Of a stretch of 64,000 bases of DNA, positions 40,792 to 49,420 are shown piece by piece. The stretch covers positions 140,465 to 204,464 of the forward strand of contig JANMHB010000113.1 of the NCBI GenBank assembly GCA_031374935.1, given 5' to 3'. Source of the DNA: JACMLX01 sp031374935 (GTDB lineage: Bacteria; Gemmatimonadota; Gemmatimonadetes; Gemmatimonadales; Gemmatimonadaceae). The notes beneath the pieces are model-generated. The model was not told the DNA's origin and ran no database searches. It saw nothing but the letters and a program-made list of their open reading frames with translations. Numbering within the stretch: the first letter of the stretch is position 1; every line of letters starts with the position of its first letter. Position numbers and translations under genes: made by a program.

Positions 40792-40846
40792 AGCACCGCA
40801 ATCTATCGCAGTCCCTTCGTCCTCTGCATCCGCCGGAGTCGGTCCC

Positions 40847-41458
40847 ATGTCGCTCACCAAGCGCCAGCGCGAAATTCTCACTTTCCTGACGGTCTCGGCC
40901 GACGAGAACGGCTACGCGCCCAGTTTCGAGGAGATCGCCGAGAATTTTGGCTTCACCAGCCTCGCGACGGTCCACGAGCACCTGAGCAATCTGGAGCGCA
41001 AGGGCTACATCCGGCGCGGCTACAACGAGAGCAGGGCCATTGAGATCCTGCCCTCGGAAGCGTCGCCGCGCTTCGTCGAACTGCCGCTGCTCGGCCTGGT
41101 GGCGGCTGGCATGCCGATCGAAGCCGCAGTGACCGGTGAGACGATGGCGATTCCGCCGGACATGCTGCGCAAGACGGGGAGCCACTACGTCCTGAAGGTC
41201 CGCGGCAACTCGATGATCGACGAGCAGATTCGTGACGGTGACTTCGTCGTCGTGAACGAGCGCAAGACAGCCGACAACGGCGAAATGGTGATCGCACTGC
41301 TCGAACGCACCTCAGCCACCGTGAAGCGGTACTACCGCGAGAAGGACGGGCGGATTCGGCTCCAGCCAGCCAATGACGCGATGGAGCCGATCTTCACCGA
41401 CGAGCGGAATCTGCTCATCCAAGGCGTGGTGGTCGGCGTCCTGCGCCGGTACTCGTGA
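40847..41458 (+). CDS. lexA: SOS response repressor LexA
   Basis: A 203-aa LexA: N-terminal winged-helix DNA-binding domain (YAPSFEEIAENFGFTSLATVHEHLSNLERKG split across residues 23-53) and a C-terminal S24 protease domain. The self-cleavage site is A87-G88 in GLVAAGMP; Ser122 in RGNSMID and Lys160 in TSATVKRYY form the dyad. It is divergent from trpC and followed, with a TGATG overlap, by a VOC protein gene. RecA-stimulated cleavage would derepress DNA-damage genes. Confidence 0.97.
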   Translation: MSLTKRQREILTFLTVSADENGYAPSFEEIAENFGFTSLATVHEHLSNLERKGYIRRGYNESRAIEILPSEASPRFVELPLLGLVAAGMPIEAAVTGETMAIPPDMLRKTGSHYVLKVRGNSMIDEQIRDGDFVVVNERKTADNGEMVIALLERTSATVKRYYREKDGRIRLQPANDAMEPIFTDERNLLIQGVVVGVLRRYS

Positions 41459-41838
41459 TGTCAGCCGGTTCACTCCTTGGGCTCCGCACGGCGATCTATG
41501 CGGTCGCGGACCTGGCGCAGGCGAAGGTCTGGTACACGGGCGCGCTGGAACGGGCGCCCTACTTTGACGAAGACTTCTACGTCGGATTCAATGTGGGCGG
41601 CTTCGAGCTCGGATTGGTTCCCGAGCCGGACGCATCAGTGGAGCGCGATGCGGCCGGCGTGGCCTTCTGGGGTGTGCTCGATGCCGACGCTGCTTACGTA
41701 CGACTCGTGGCTCTCGGCGCGACCGATCACGAGCCGGTGCAGGACGTTGGCGGCGGCGTCAAGATCGGCGCTGTCCGCGATCCCTTCGGCAACGTCCTCG
41801 GCGTCGTCGAGAACCCGCATTTTCGCGCCGAAGCATAG
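41458..41838 (+). CDS. VOC/glyoxalase-like protein
   Basis: A 126-aa single-module vicinal oxygen chelate protein: LRTAIYAVADLAQAKVWYTGAL at the N-terminus and VRDPFGNVLGVVENPHF at the end, the classical glyoxalase/bleomycin-resistance fold. Metal ligands and substrate cannot be assigned with certainty. The ATG overlaps the lexA stop by one base (TGATG), so it is cotranscribed with lexA and may respond to DNA damage; a GTG three bases earlier is possible. Confidence 0.85.
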   Translation: MSAGSLLGLRTAIYAVADLAQAKVWYTGALERAPYFDEDFYVGFNVGGFELGLVPEPDASVERDAAGVAFWGVLDADAAYVRLVALGATDHEPVQDVGGGVKIGAVRDPFGNVLGVVENPHFRAEA

Positions 41839-41945
41839 TCCAGTCGCGGCCTCAAGTCAGCCGTTGCAACATCCGAAACTCAAAAGGGATTTGTCGCCCG
41901 GCGCTGTCGTGCGTCACGGCCTGTTCCCATCCGGTGGATTGCTGC

Positions 41946-43136
41946 ATGCGACTCGTACTGCTCGACAACGAACATCACGTCGCTGACGCGCACCGGCGGG
42001 CTTTGCGCAGTGTGCGACCGGAATGGGAAGTCGTCCTCGTCACCAGCAACAGCGCCGCAGTCGGAGCGCTCGAAGCCGCCCCCACTGACGTGTTCGTCGC
42101 TGAACTCGGTCGACCACCGTCGTCTGGGGTCGACCTGTTCGAGACCGTGAAGGAACGCTGGCCGGCAACCATCCGAATCGCGCTGTCGGAGTTCGCGGAG
42201 CGCTCGGTGGCGCTGCGGCTCGAGCGCAGCGTCCACCGCTTTCTGCACAAGCCGTGCGACACCTACAGCCTCGCGATGCTCATCGAACGGAGCAGCAAGC
42301 TGCGCGCGGCCGTTGCGGATCCTGCGGTACTCGCGGCGATCGGTGGACTCGAGGCCATTCCGCGCCCGCCCGTGACCGTGCAGGCGCTGGAGAAGGTGCT
42401 GGCCGATCCCGATGCCGGCGTGATCGCAGTCGCCGCCGTGATCACGCGCGACGCGGCCCTGACGGCGCGCCTCCTGCGCGTGGTGAATAGCTCGTTCTTC
42501 GGCGTTGGACGTCAGGTCACACGCGTCGATGCGGCAATCAATTTCATGGGGGTGTCGCTGGTGCGCGCAATCGCGCTGGCCGATGGTGCCACCCGGTCAT
42601 TTACGGTATTGCCCGAGATCCTCGACCTCGAAGAGTGGAACACGCACGCCATTCGTGTCGCGACATCGGCCCGCGACATCGTGCTCGCCGCGGCGCCACA
42701 GGATCGATCGATGGCGGATGTGGCATTCCTCGCCGGTCTGCTCCACGACGTCGGGCAGATCGTGCTGGCGGGCGTGACACCGACCGTGTGGCTGGCCCTC
42801 GAGCGGATGGCCCGGACGGAGGGCGTGGCGCTGGATGAGGTGGAACGCCGCCAGGCTCGCGCATCACATGCCCTGGTTGGTGCATACCTGCTCAGCTTGT
42901 GGGGCCTGCCGGCGAGCGTGGTCGAAGCCGTCGCGTTTCATCACACGCCGGAGCTGCTGGCCGGATCGCTGTTCGACGCGACGATTGCGGTGCACATCGC
43001 GGACAGTCTCGCGGCGCGGGAACCGGGACGAGCTGCGCCAGGGTTGCACTTGCCGAGCGTGGTTGGTGCTGGCGTTACTGAGGAACAGTTGCGCGGGTGG
43101 CGTGGGCGGTATGGCGCGATGGAAGCAGTCGCGTAA
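41946..43136 (+). CDS. HDOD-domain regulator with degenerate receiver domain
   Basis: A 396-aa protein. Residues 1-115 form a receiver-like domain: acidic pocket D7/E9 in LVLLDNEH, S81 and K102 in FLHKPCD are kept, but the phospho-acceptor position in DVFVAELGRP is Glu53, so it cannot be phosphorylated in the usual way. Residues about 135-330 form an HDOD domain (ITRDAALTARLLRVVNSSFFG; FLAGLLHDVGQIVL), a fold that scaffolds signalling proteins without proven hydrolase activity. It converges on trpD with 10 bp between the stops. Output unknown. Confidence 0.88.
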   Translation: MRLVLLDNEHHVADAHRRALRSVRPEWEVVLVTSNSAAVGALEAAPTDVFVAELGRPPSSGVDLFETVKERWPATIRIALSEFAERSVALRLERSVHRFLHKPCDTYSLAMLIERSSKLRAAVADPAVLAAIGGLEAIPRPPVTVQALEKVLADPDAGVIAVAAVITRDAALTARLLRVVNSSFFGVGRQVTRVDAAINFMGVSLVRAIALADGATRSFTVLPEILDLEEWNTHAIRVATSARDIVLAAAPQDRSMADVAFLAGLLHDVGQIVLAGVTPTVWLALERMARTEGVALDEVERRQARASHALVGAYLLSLWGLPASVVEAVAFHHTPELLAGSLFDATIAVHIADSLAAREPGRAAPGLHLPSVVGAGVTEEQLRGWRGRYGAMEAVA

Positions 43137-43146
43137 CCGCCGTCAG

Positions 43147-44184
43147 TCAGACGCCTGCGCCCGACACGGCGATCAGGCGCTCCAGACTCCGGAGCGCTGA
43201 ACCGTTCTGCAGCGCCGCACCGGCCTCGGTGACCATCGCGTGAAAGTCACCACCGCTGCGCTGCACGTAGAGCGCAGCCGCAGCGTTGAGCGTGACCGCC
43301 GCCCGTGCGGCGTCGCTGCCACCGCCACCGAGCACGCTGCGCACGAGAGCGGCGTTTTCGGCCGGATCACCACCGGCGAGATCATCGGCCGTGAGACCGT
43401 GGAAGCCATGTGCCGCCGGATCGATGATCCAATCGCGAATTGGTTGAGATCCGCACAATTCCCGCACATGCGTCGGACCGAGCGGCGAGATCTCGTCCAT
43501 GCCGGGCTCGCCGTGCACGACCAGCGCGAATTCACTGCCCAGTTCGTGCAGCGCCCCCGCGATCAGATCGAGTCGACCGCGATCGGCAACGCCGATGACC
43601 TGACGGCCCGCCGCCGCCGGATTCGCGAGCGGCCCGATCATGTTCATGACCGTTGGAATCGCCAGCTCACGACGCACCGGCCCGACGTGCCGCATGGCGG
43701 GATGCATCAGTGGCGCGAACATGAAGACGATGCCGGCCTCACGAAGAATCTCGGCCATCCGGGCCGGTGTGAGATCGATGCGCACGCCGAGCGCTTCGAG
43801 TACATCGGCGCTGCCGCTGCGACTGGTGAAGCTGCGATTCCCGTGTTTTGCAATGCGCACCCCGCATGCGGCCGCGACGATCGCGGCGGCCGTCGAGATG
43901 TTGAACGTCGGCACGGCACCGCCACCGGTGCCGCAGGTGTCCACCAGCTCGGATGGCTGCTCCGAGTCGAGCAGGATCATGGCCCGGCGAAGCGCGCGCG
44001 CGGCACCAGCCACTTCGGAGGCTGTCTCTCCCTTGACGCGAAGTCCCATCAGGAGCGCTGCCACCTGTGCCGGCGTCGCTTCACCAGCCATCACGACGTC
44101 AAAGGCGCCGCTGGCTTCCGCCGACGTCAGATGATGGCCGGCAGCCAGTCGGCGCACGGCGTCGCGCAGCATCTCGTCGCTCAC
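43147..44184 (-). CDS. trpD: Anthranilate phosphoribosyltransferase
   Basis: A 345-aa enzyme transferring phosphoribose to anthranilate. Motifs: VDTCGTGGGAVPTFNISTAAA (PRPP-binding), KHGNRSFTSRSGSADVLEALG, and PVRRELAIPTVMNMIGPLANP. It is separated from trpC-trpF-trpB-trpA by the oppositely oriented lexA, VOC and HDOD genes, and lies 40 bp downstream of the GAF-domain gene. trpE/trpG are not in the window. Confidence 0.97.
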   Translation of the reverse strand: MSDEMLRDAVRRLAAGHHLTSAEASGAFDVVMAGEATPAQVAALLMGLRVKGETASEVAGAARALRRAMILLDSEQPSELVDTCGTGGGAVPTFNISTAAAIVAAACGVRIAKHGNRSFTSRSGSADVLEALGVRIDLTPARMAEILREAGIVFMFAPLMHPAMRHVGPVRRELAIPTVMNMIGPLANPAAAGRQVIGVADRGRLDLIAGALHELGSEFALVVHGEPGMDEISPLGPTHVRELCGSQPIRDWIIDPAAHGFHGLTADDLAGGDPAENAALVRSVLGGGGSDAARAAVTLNAAAALYVQRSGGDFHAMVTEAGAALQNGSALRSLERLIAVSGAGV

Positions 44185-44224
44185 GTCACCACCAGACAGC
44201 GCACCAGCACTCCGTCAACACGGG

Positions 44225-45529
44225 TCACGAGGGCGCTGTCTCGGGCAGCAGGCGTTCCGCCAGATGCGCCTGCGTTGCGAGCAACGCGATGATGAGTCCG
44301 AGCAGCCGCACCCGATCGACGTCGGCTTCGGTGAACACCCCTTGCTGATTGCGGTTGGCGACGTTCACGACGCCGACCAGATCCTCGCGATACACCAGCG
44401 GGAAGCAGATGAAACTGCCGCTCGTGAAATACTCGTCCTTGAGCAGCGGATGCTGACTGGCCTGCGTCGCATCCGTGACGAGGATGACCTGCCGACTGGC
44501 GGCCACCTTGCCCGCGACACCACTGCCAATGGCCACGCGATACCCGTCACGAACATCACGCGCCACGCCTCGCGCCGCTGCCAGGTACAACATGCCTGGC
44601 TCGGGCGCACGCATCATCAGGGAAACACGCTGCGCCTGCATGTCCTCGCCCACGAGTGTCAGCAGTTCATCCGCGAGGCGGCGTGGGTCAGGCGATTTCG
44701 CATCCATCGAGAGAACGCGGTCGATCAGGTACACCGTGCGCTCGAGATCGCGCAGCTCTTCGTTTCGTCGATGCAGCTCGATGTGGGCCTGCTCGGTCTG
44801 ACCCAGAGCCGCTTCGAGCTGCTTCTGCAGGCTCTCGGACCGGCGCTGGAAGCGTCGCGCATCTTCCTGGATACGACTCGTCTCGCGTTCCAGTTGCACC
44901 ACGCGCGCCCGGTCCGCACCATCGTTCAGCAGCTGATTCTGTGACGACATCTTCGCTTCGAGCTCACCGAGGCGACGATCGTACTCGCCATGGATGCGCT
45001 GGGTGACGGATTCGAGGGTGGTCACCGCTTCACGGCGCGCCTCCAATTCAGCGAAGCGCGCGAAGGCAAGGTCGAACAGCGCGGCGTTCGGGAGAAACTT
45101 CTCGATCGTTCGGCCGCCGAAGAATTTCTTCGGCTCGACCACCGTGAGCACGCCGCCCAGCGCGCCATCGAAGCGCAGCCCCCGTATCGACAGGGTGGCG
45201 TTCTCCACCGGCGGCAGGCCGAGCAGCCGTGCGAAGTCCGCCGCGCGATCGACGACGTCGACGAAGGTGGATCCGGCGGCGATGCCCTGCCGGACGCCGA
45301 TGGGCAACTGATCGAAGGCGACTTCGAGCTTGGTCGGCCGCGAGGAGCCGGCCGACGCCGGGCTCAGACGATCGGTGAGCAGTTCGCGCCGGCCGTCGTA
45401 GCGAAAGTACGCCAGATAGGCCCCGCGGTCGAGCTCGGCCAGCGCTTCTCCCAACACGCCAATCGCCCCACCCAGATCGGGAGCGACCGCCAGAGAATGT
45501 GCCAGTGACGCGAGCGTGCGAGGTGCCAT
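44225..45529 (-). CDS. GAF-domain protein with central coiled coil
   Basis: A 434-aa cytoplasmic protein. The N-terminal half (to about residue 170) may be a degenerate GAF-like sensor. A long heptad-rich coiled coil (about 175-265, with LERETSRIQEDARRFQRRSE and KQLEAALGQTEQAHIE) follows. A C-terminal GAF domain (DRVLSMDAKSPDPRRLADELL ... SGSFICFPLVYREDLVGVVNV) completes it. There is no kinase, cyclase or other output domain, so it may act by oligomerisation. The second ATG is preferred, giving MAPRTLASLAHSLA. It is divergent from truA. Confidence 0.83.
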   Translation of the reverse strand: MAPRTLASLAHSLAVAPDLGGAIGVLGEALAELDRGAYLAYFRYDGRRELLTDRLSPASAGSSRPTKLEVAFDQLPIGVRQGIAAGSTFVDVVDRAADFARLLGLPPVENATLSIRGLRFDGALGGVLTVVEPKKFFGGRTIEKFLPNAALFDLAFARFAELEARREAVTTLESVTQRIHGEYDRRLGELEAKMSSQNQLLNDGADRARVVQLERETSRIQEDARRFQRRSESLQKQLEAALGQTEQAHIELHRRNEELRDLERTVYLIDRVLSMDAKSPDPRRLADELLTLVGEDMQAQRVSLMMRAPEPGMLYLAAARGVARDVRDGYRVAIGSGVAGKVAASRQVILVTDATQASQHPLLKDEYFTSGSFICFPLVYREDLVGVVNVANRNQQGVFTEADVDRVRLLGLIIALLATQAHLAERLLPETAPS

Positions 45530-45550
45530 CAGCGGGGTGGAAGTTCTGTC

Positions 45551-45566
45551 CGGGCGGCGCCGCCCG
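45551..45566. promoter_or_regulatory. 16-bp perfect palindrome in the GAF-gene leader
   Basis: CGGGCGGCGCCGCCCG is a perfect palindrome 22 bp upstream of the GAF-gene ATG and downstream of its predicted -10. It could be an operator or a leader hairpin. In GC-rich DNA short palindromes occur by chance, but one of 16 bp in this position is worth recording. Confidence 0.35.
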
Positions 45567-45585
45567 ACGGCGTTCTGCCGCCCCA

Positions 45586-45614
45586 AGGGTGACGGACTCG
45601 TGAGGGGTTGTCAA
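45586..45614 (-). promoter_or_regulatory. Probable promoter of the GAF-domain gene
   Basis: On the minus strand a perfect TTGACA (45609-45614) is followed after 17 bp by CACCCT (45586-45591), upstream of the GAF gene. The -35 and spacing are ideal; the -10 is poor, so the assignment is tentative. Confidence 0.4.
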
Positions 45615-45642
45615 TCCGTTGTCATATCACGACTTGTCTTCC

Positions 45643-45671
45643 TTGAAGTCACTCGCCGGGCGGCCTAGCTT
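45643..45671 (+). promoter_or_regulatory. Promoter of truA and the purine operon, apparently leaderless
   Basis: A -35 TTGAAG (45643-45648), 17-bp spacer and -10 TAGCTT (45666-45671) lie directly before truA. Only 7 bp separate the -10 from the ATG at 45679, so transcription would start at or next to the A of the start codon. No Shine-Dalgarno motif is present, which fits a leaderless mRNA. Confidence 0.6.
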
Positions 45672-45678
45672 TGATCCA

Positions 45679-46470
45679 ATGTCGCGCCGCACCTTCCAGC
45701 TGGTCATTCAGTACGATGGCGAGGCCTTTGCCGGATGGCAGCGACAGCCTGCGCAGCGGACGGTACAGGGCGCCCTCGAGGAGGGCTTGGCGCGGCTGAT
45801 GCAAGCGCATGTGCCCGTCATCGGCGCCGGACGGACGGACGCTGGCGTCCACGCACTGGGTCAGGCGGCGAGCATCGCCGTGCCGGAGCAGTGGCAGCCG
45901 GATCGCCTCCGACGAGCGCTGAACGCGGTCCTCCCGCGCGATGTCCGGTGCACGGACGTGCATGAGATGCTGCCTGAGTTCCACGCACGCTATTCCGCAT
46001 CCGAGCGGCAATACCGCTACCTGGTCGGCACCGATCGGGACGCCGCCGGACCGTTCCGGTACAATCGGGAGTGGGCGATTGATCGGCCGCTGGATATGAT
46101 TCTGCTGAATGCTGAGTCCGTTTCCGTGCTCGGGGATCATGCATTTCGTGCGTTTGCCGTACAGGGCACCGCTCCGGCGAGTGACGATCATCGCTGCGAG
46201 GTGCGCGTCTGCCGCTGGGAGCCGCGAGCCGGCGGTCTCGCGCTGGTGATCGCGGCCAACCGGTTTCTGCATCACATGGTCCGGTTCCTGGTCGGGACGA
46301 TGGTCGACGTGGGACTGGGCCGGCGCCCCCCGGGCACGGTGACGGAGCTGCTGGCCGCGTCGGTCAATCAGCATGTCTCGCCACCGGCACCGGCCTGCGG
46401 ACTGTACCTTGAACGCGTCACATATCCCTCACACCTCTACCGCGCCACTCCGCCGGCGGCGGCGGCGTGA
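45679..46470 (+). CDS. truA: tRNA pseudouridine synthase TruA
   Basis: A 263-aa pseudouridine synthase modifying positions 38-40 of tRNA anticodon stems. The catalytic aspartate is in GAGRTDAGVHALGQ; LVIQYDGEAFAGWQRQP and FLHHMVRFLVGTMVDVGLG are typical. The ATG at 45679 follows a TAGCTT -10 element by 7 bp and gives the family N-terminus MSRRTFQLVIQYDG. It starts the long operon that ends near 60 kb and overlaps the protease gene by 4 nt. Confidence 0.96.
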   Translation: MSRRTFQLVIQYDGEAFAGWQRQPAQRTVQGALEEGLARLMQAHVPVIGAGRTDAGVHALGQAASIAVPEQWQPDRLRRALNAVLPRDVRCTDVHEMLPEFHARYSASERQYRYLVGTDRDAAGPFRYNREWAIDRPLDMILLNAESVSVLGDHAFRAFAVQGTAPASDDHRCEVRVCRWEPRAGGLALVIAANRFLHHMVRFLVGTMVDVGLGRRPPGTVTELLAASVNQHVSPPAPACGLYLERVTYPSHLYRATPPAAAA

Positions 46471-47981
46471 TCGACGTGCCGATCCCACTGTCCCGTTTCA
46501 TGTCACTTGTCGTCTCGACGCGCCCCCGAATCCGGCTGATGGCTCTCCGACTGACAACGCTCTCCGGTGCCGTGCTGGCTCTCGCCTGCCAGGGCGTCCC
46601 CGCTGCCGCTACTGACGCGCAGCGCCCTGCCTCGGTGGGCACCACTACTCCGCCTGCGCGGCCGACACGCGTGGAACAGGCTGCGTCGTCACTGCCGGCG
46701 TCGCGACGCAACGCGATCACCGAAGCCGTGGCGAAGGTGGCACCGGCCGTGGTGACGGTGCAGACGGAAACGGTGCAGCAGGTGGCTGCCGACCCGTTCG
46801 AGATGTTCTTTGGCGGGAGCAGTGGTCGGCGCACCCAGAGCGGCATCGGATCGGGATTCATCGTGCAGCCCGACGGCGTCATCGTGACCAATGCGCATGT
46901 GGTCGTGGGTGCGACCAAGATCAGCGTCGCACTGCGTGACGGGCAGACGTACGATGCAAAACTGGTCGGCATCGATGAACTGAACGACCTTGCAGTCCTG
47001 CGGATCAATGCGACCCGGCTGCCGGTCACCCCGATCGGGACATCGTCGGACCTCGCGATCGGCGAATGGGCAATTGCGATCGGCAATCCGTATGGCTTTC
47101 TCCTCGGCAACACGGAACCCAGTGTCACGGCCGGCGTGATCAGTGCCACCGGACGCAACCTCGTGCCTCAGTCGCAGAACGAGGGGCCCGGCGCCTACGT
47201 CGACATGTTGCAGACGGACGCCTCGATCAACCCGGGTAACTCGGGTGGTCCGCTGGTGAACGCACTCGGCGAAGTGATCGGCGTCAACACCTCGATCTTC
47301 TCACCCACCGGCAGCAGCATCGGGCTTGGATTCGCCATCCCGATCAATCGGGCCATGCGGGTTGCTGATGATCTCCTCAAGCATGGGGCGGTCCGGCATC
47401 CGTGGATCGGGATCAGATTGGCACAGCCGCCGGGCAACGCGACCCGCGAAGTGCTGCGCGCCGGCGTGGTGGTGCGCAGCGTGGTGCTCGGATCACCGGC
47501 GGCCCGCGCCGGCATCAAGCCTGGCGATCAGATCCTGCGCAGTCGTGGCCGGACGTTGCGCAACGTGTTCGACTGGGAAGGTGAGATGCTCGAGCTTCGC
47601 GTTGGCGAATCGGCGACGATGGTGCTCAGGCGCGACGGCGTCGAGGACACCGTGACGGTGACGCCGGCCGACCTGCCGGAAGTCGGCGCGAAGCGGGTCG
47701 AAGTCTTGCGTGATGTGCAACTGGTCACGCTGACACCTGCGATCCGGCAGGAACGCGGCATTCGTTCCGCCCGCGGAGCCCTGGTGGTGAACGCCAGCGA
47801 TCGGGTCAGCGATCAGTTGGGTATCCTGCCGGGTGACGTCATCATCGGAGTGAATCGCACCACCGTGTCCACGGCCGAAGAAGTGGCCCGGGCACTCGAC
47901 CAGCTCGCGGGACGCGGTGTCATCCAGCTGGTGGTGGAGCGGCGCGGATCCATGTATACGACACAGTTCTACATCCAGTAA
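46467..47981 (+). CDS. HtrA/Deg-type periplasmic serine protease
   Basis: A 504-aa trypsin-like protease with two PDZ domains, acting in envelope protein quality control. Catalytic triad: H144 in VTNAHVVVG, D174 in LNDLAVLRI, S259 in NPGNSGGPLV. PDZ1 is at about 300-395 (VVRSVVLGSPAARAGIKPGDQIL), PDZ2 at about 410-504 (LGILPGDVIIGVNR). A hydrophobic export segment LTTLSGAVLALACQG begins near residue 29; the N-terminus before it is long, so an internal ATG at 46500 or 46539 may be the true start. The GTG at 46467 overlaps the truA stop. Confidence 0.93.
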   Translation: MIDVPIPLSRFMSLVVSTRPRIRLMALRLTTLSGAVLALACQGVPAAATDAQRPASVGTTTPPARPTRVEQAASSLPASRRNAITEAVAKVAPAVVTVQTETVQQVAADPFEMFFGGSSGRRTQSGIGSGFIVQPDGVIVTNAHVVVGATKISVALRDGQTYDAKLVGIDELNDLAVLRINATRLPVTPIGTSSDLAIGEWAIAIGNPYGFLLGNTEPSVTAGVISATGRNLVPQSQNEGPGAYVDMLQTDASINPGNSGGPLVNALGEVIGVNTSIFSPTGSSIGLGFAIPINRAMRVADDLLKHGAVRHPWIGIRLAQPPGNATREVLRAGVVVRSVVLGSPAARAGIKPGDQILRSRGRTLRNVFDWEGEMLELRVGESATMVLRRDGVEDTVTVTPADLPEVGAKRVEVLRDVQLVTLTPAIRQERGIRSARGALVVNASDRVSDQLGILPGDVIIGVNRTTVSTAEEVARALDQLAGRGVIQLVVERRGSMYTTQFYIQ

Positions 47982-49420
47982 TGTCCACGTCCCACACGAA
48001 CTACTCGTCGCCGCTCGCCGAGCGATATGCGTCTGCTTCCATGCTCGAACTGTGGGGGGCGCAGAATCGCTACAGTCTGTGGCGCCGACTCTGGCTGGCG
48101 CTGGCGGAGGGCGAACAACGTCTCGGCGTGGACATCCCCGATGCGGCGCTTGCCGAGATGCGCGCAGCACTGGACAACATCGACTTCGCGGCCGTCGCGG
48201 ACTATGAACGTCGCTTCCGTCACGATGTGATGGCGCACGTGCATGCGTTCGGCGATGCCGCACCCGCCGCCAAGCCATTCATCCATCTGGGTGCCACGTC
48301 GGCGTACGTCACCGACAACGCGGACCTGATCCTGATGCGCCGCGGACTGGAGCTGTTGCGCGCCAAGCTGGCGGCGTCACTGCGGGCCATGGCCAGTTTC
48401 GCCCGCGAATGGCGGAATGAACCGACGCTGGGCTACACGCACCTGCAATCGGCGCAGCTCACGACCGTCGGCAAGCGGTGCACGCTCTGGATGCAGGACC
48501 TGCTGCTCGACCTGGCCGACCTCGAACACCGCATCGCCACGCTGCCCTTCCGCGGCGTGAAAGGCACGACCGGCACTCAGGCCAGCTTCCTGACGCTGTT
48601 CAACGGTGATCACGGCAAGGTGCGTGAACTCGACCGCATGGTCACCCAGGCGATGGGCTTCCCGCGCCCCTTGCCCGTGACCGGCCAGACGTACAGCCGC
48701 AAACTCGATGCGCAGGTGCTCGGCGTGGTCAGCGGCATTGCCTCGAGCGCGTCGAAATTCAGCGGCGACATCCGGATGCTGCAGGCATTCGGTGAAATCG
48801 AAGAGCCGTTCGAGAAGGAGCAGATCGGCAGTTCGGCGATGGCCTACAAGCGAAACCCGATGCGCGCCGAGCGTATCGCGTCGCTCGCCCGTTTCGTGCT
48901 GTCGCTGGAACCGAACGCGAATCAGACGCACGCCGTGCAGTACTTCGAACGCACGCTCGACGACTCCGCCAATCGGCGCCTCGTGATACCGGAGGCATTT
49001 CTGGCGTGCGACGCAATCCTGATTCTGGTGGCGAACATCGCGAAGGGGCTCGAAGTGCATCCGGAGCGGATTCGCCGCCGCGTGGATGACGAACTCCCCT
49101 TCATGGCGACCGAGGAACTGATCGTGAACGCCGTACGCGCAGGCAGCGATCGTCAGGCGATCCATGAAGTGATTCGTGGCCACGCCATCGCCGCGGCCCG
49201 TGCGGTGAAGGACGATGGCATCCGCAACGACCTGCTCGAACGACTCACTGCCGACCCGGCCTACCCTGTGAACCTCGATGTCCTGCGGAACGTGATGACT
49301 CCGCTGCGCTTTGTCGGGCGGAGCGCCGAGCAGGTGGATGAATTCCTGGCTGAGGAGGTCGAACCGGCGCTGGCCGGGATTTCGACGGACGAAACGGCAG
49401 CCGGTGCGGTCCGTGTTTGA
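47981..49420 (+). CDS. purB: Adenylosuccinate lyase
   Basis: A 479-aa fumarase-superfamily lyase acting twice in purine synthesis (SAICAR to AICAR, adenylosuccinate to AMP). Motifs: FIHLGATSAYVTDNADLI, GYTHLQSAQLTTVGKRC, and the signature GSSAMAYKRNPMRAERI. The ATG overlaps the protease stop (TAATG). The sequence is of the longer, eukaryote-like purB type (TYSRKLDAQVLGVVSGIAS). Confidence 0.96.
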   Translation: MSTSHTNYSSPLAERYASASMLELWGAQNRYSLWRRLWLALAEGEQRLGVDIPDAALAEMRAALDNIDFAAVADYERRFRHDVMAHVHAFGDAAPAAKPFIHLGATSAYVTDNADLILMRRGLELLRAKLAASLRAMASFAREWRNEPTLGYTHLQSAQLTTVGKRCTLWMQDLLLDLADLEHRIATLPFRGVKGTTGTQASFLTLFNGDHGKVRELDRMVTQAMGFPRPLPVTGQTYSRKLDAQVLGVVSGIASSASKFSGDIRMLQAFGEIEEPFEKEQIGSSAMAYKRNPMRAERIASLARFVLSLEPNANQTHAVQYFERTLDDSANRRLVIPEAFLACDAILILVANIAKGLEVHPERIRRRVDDELPFMATEELIVNAVRAGSDRQAIHEVIRGHAIAAARAVKDDGIRNDLLERLTADPAYPVNLDVLRNVMTPLRFVGRSAEQVDEFLAEEVEPALAGISTDETAAGAVRV

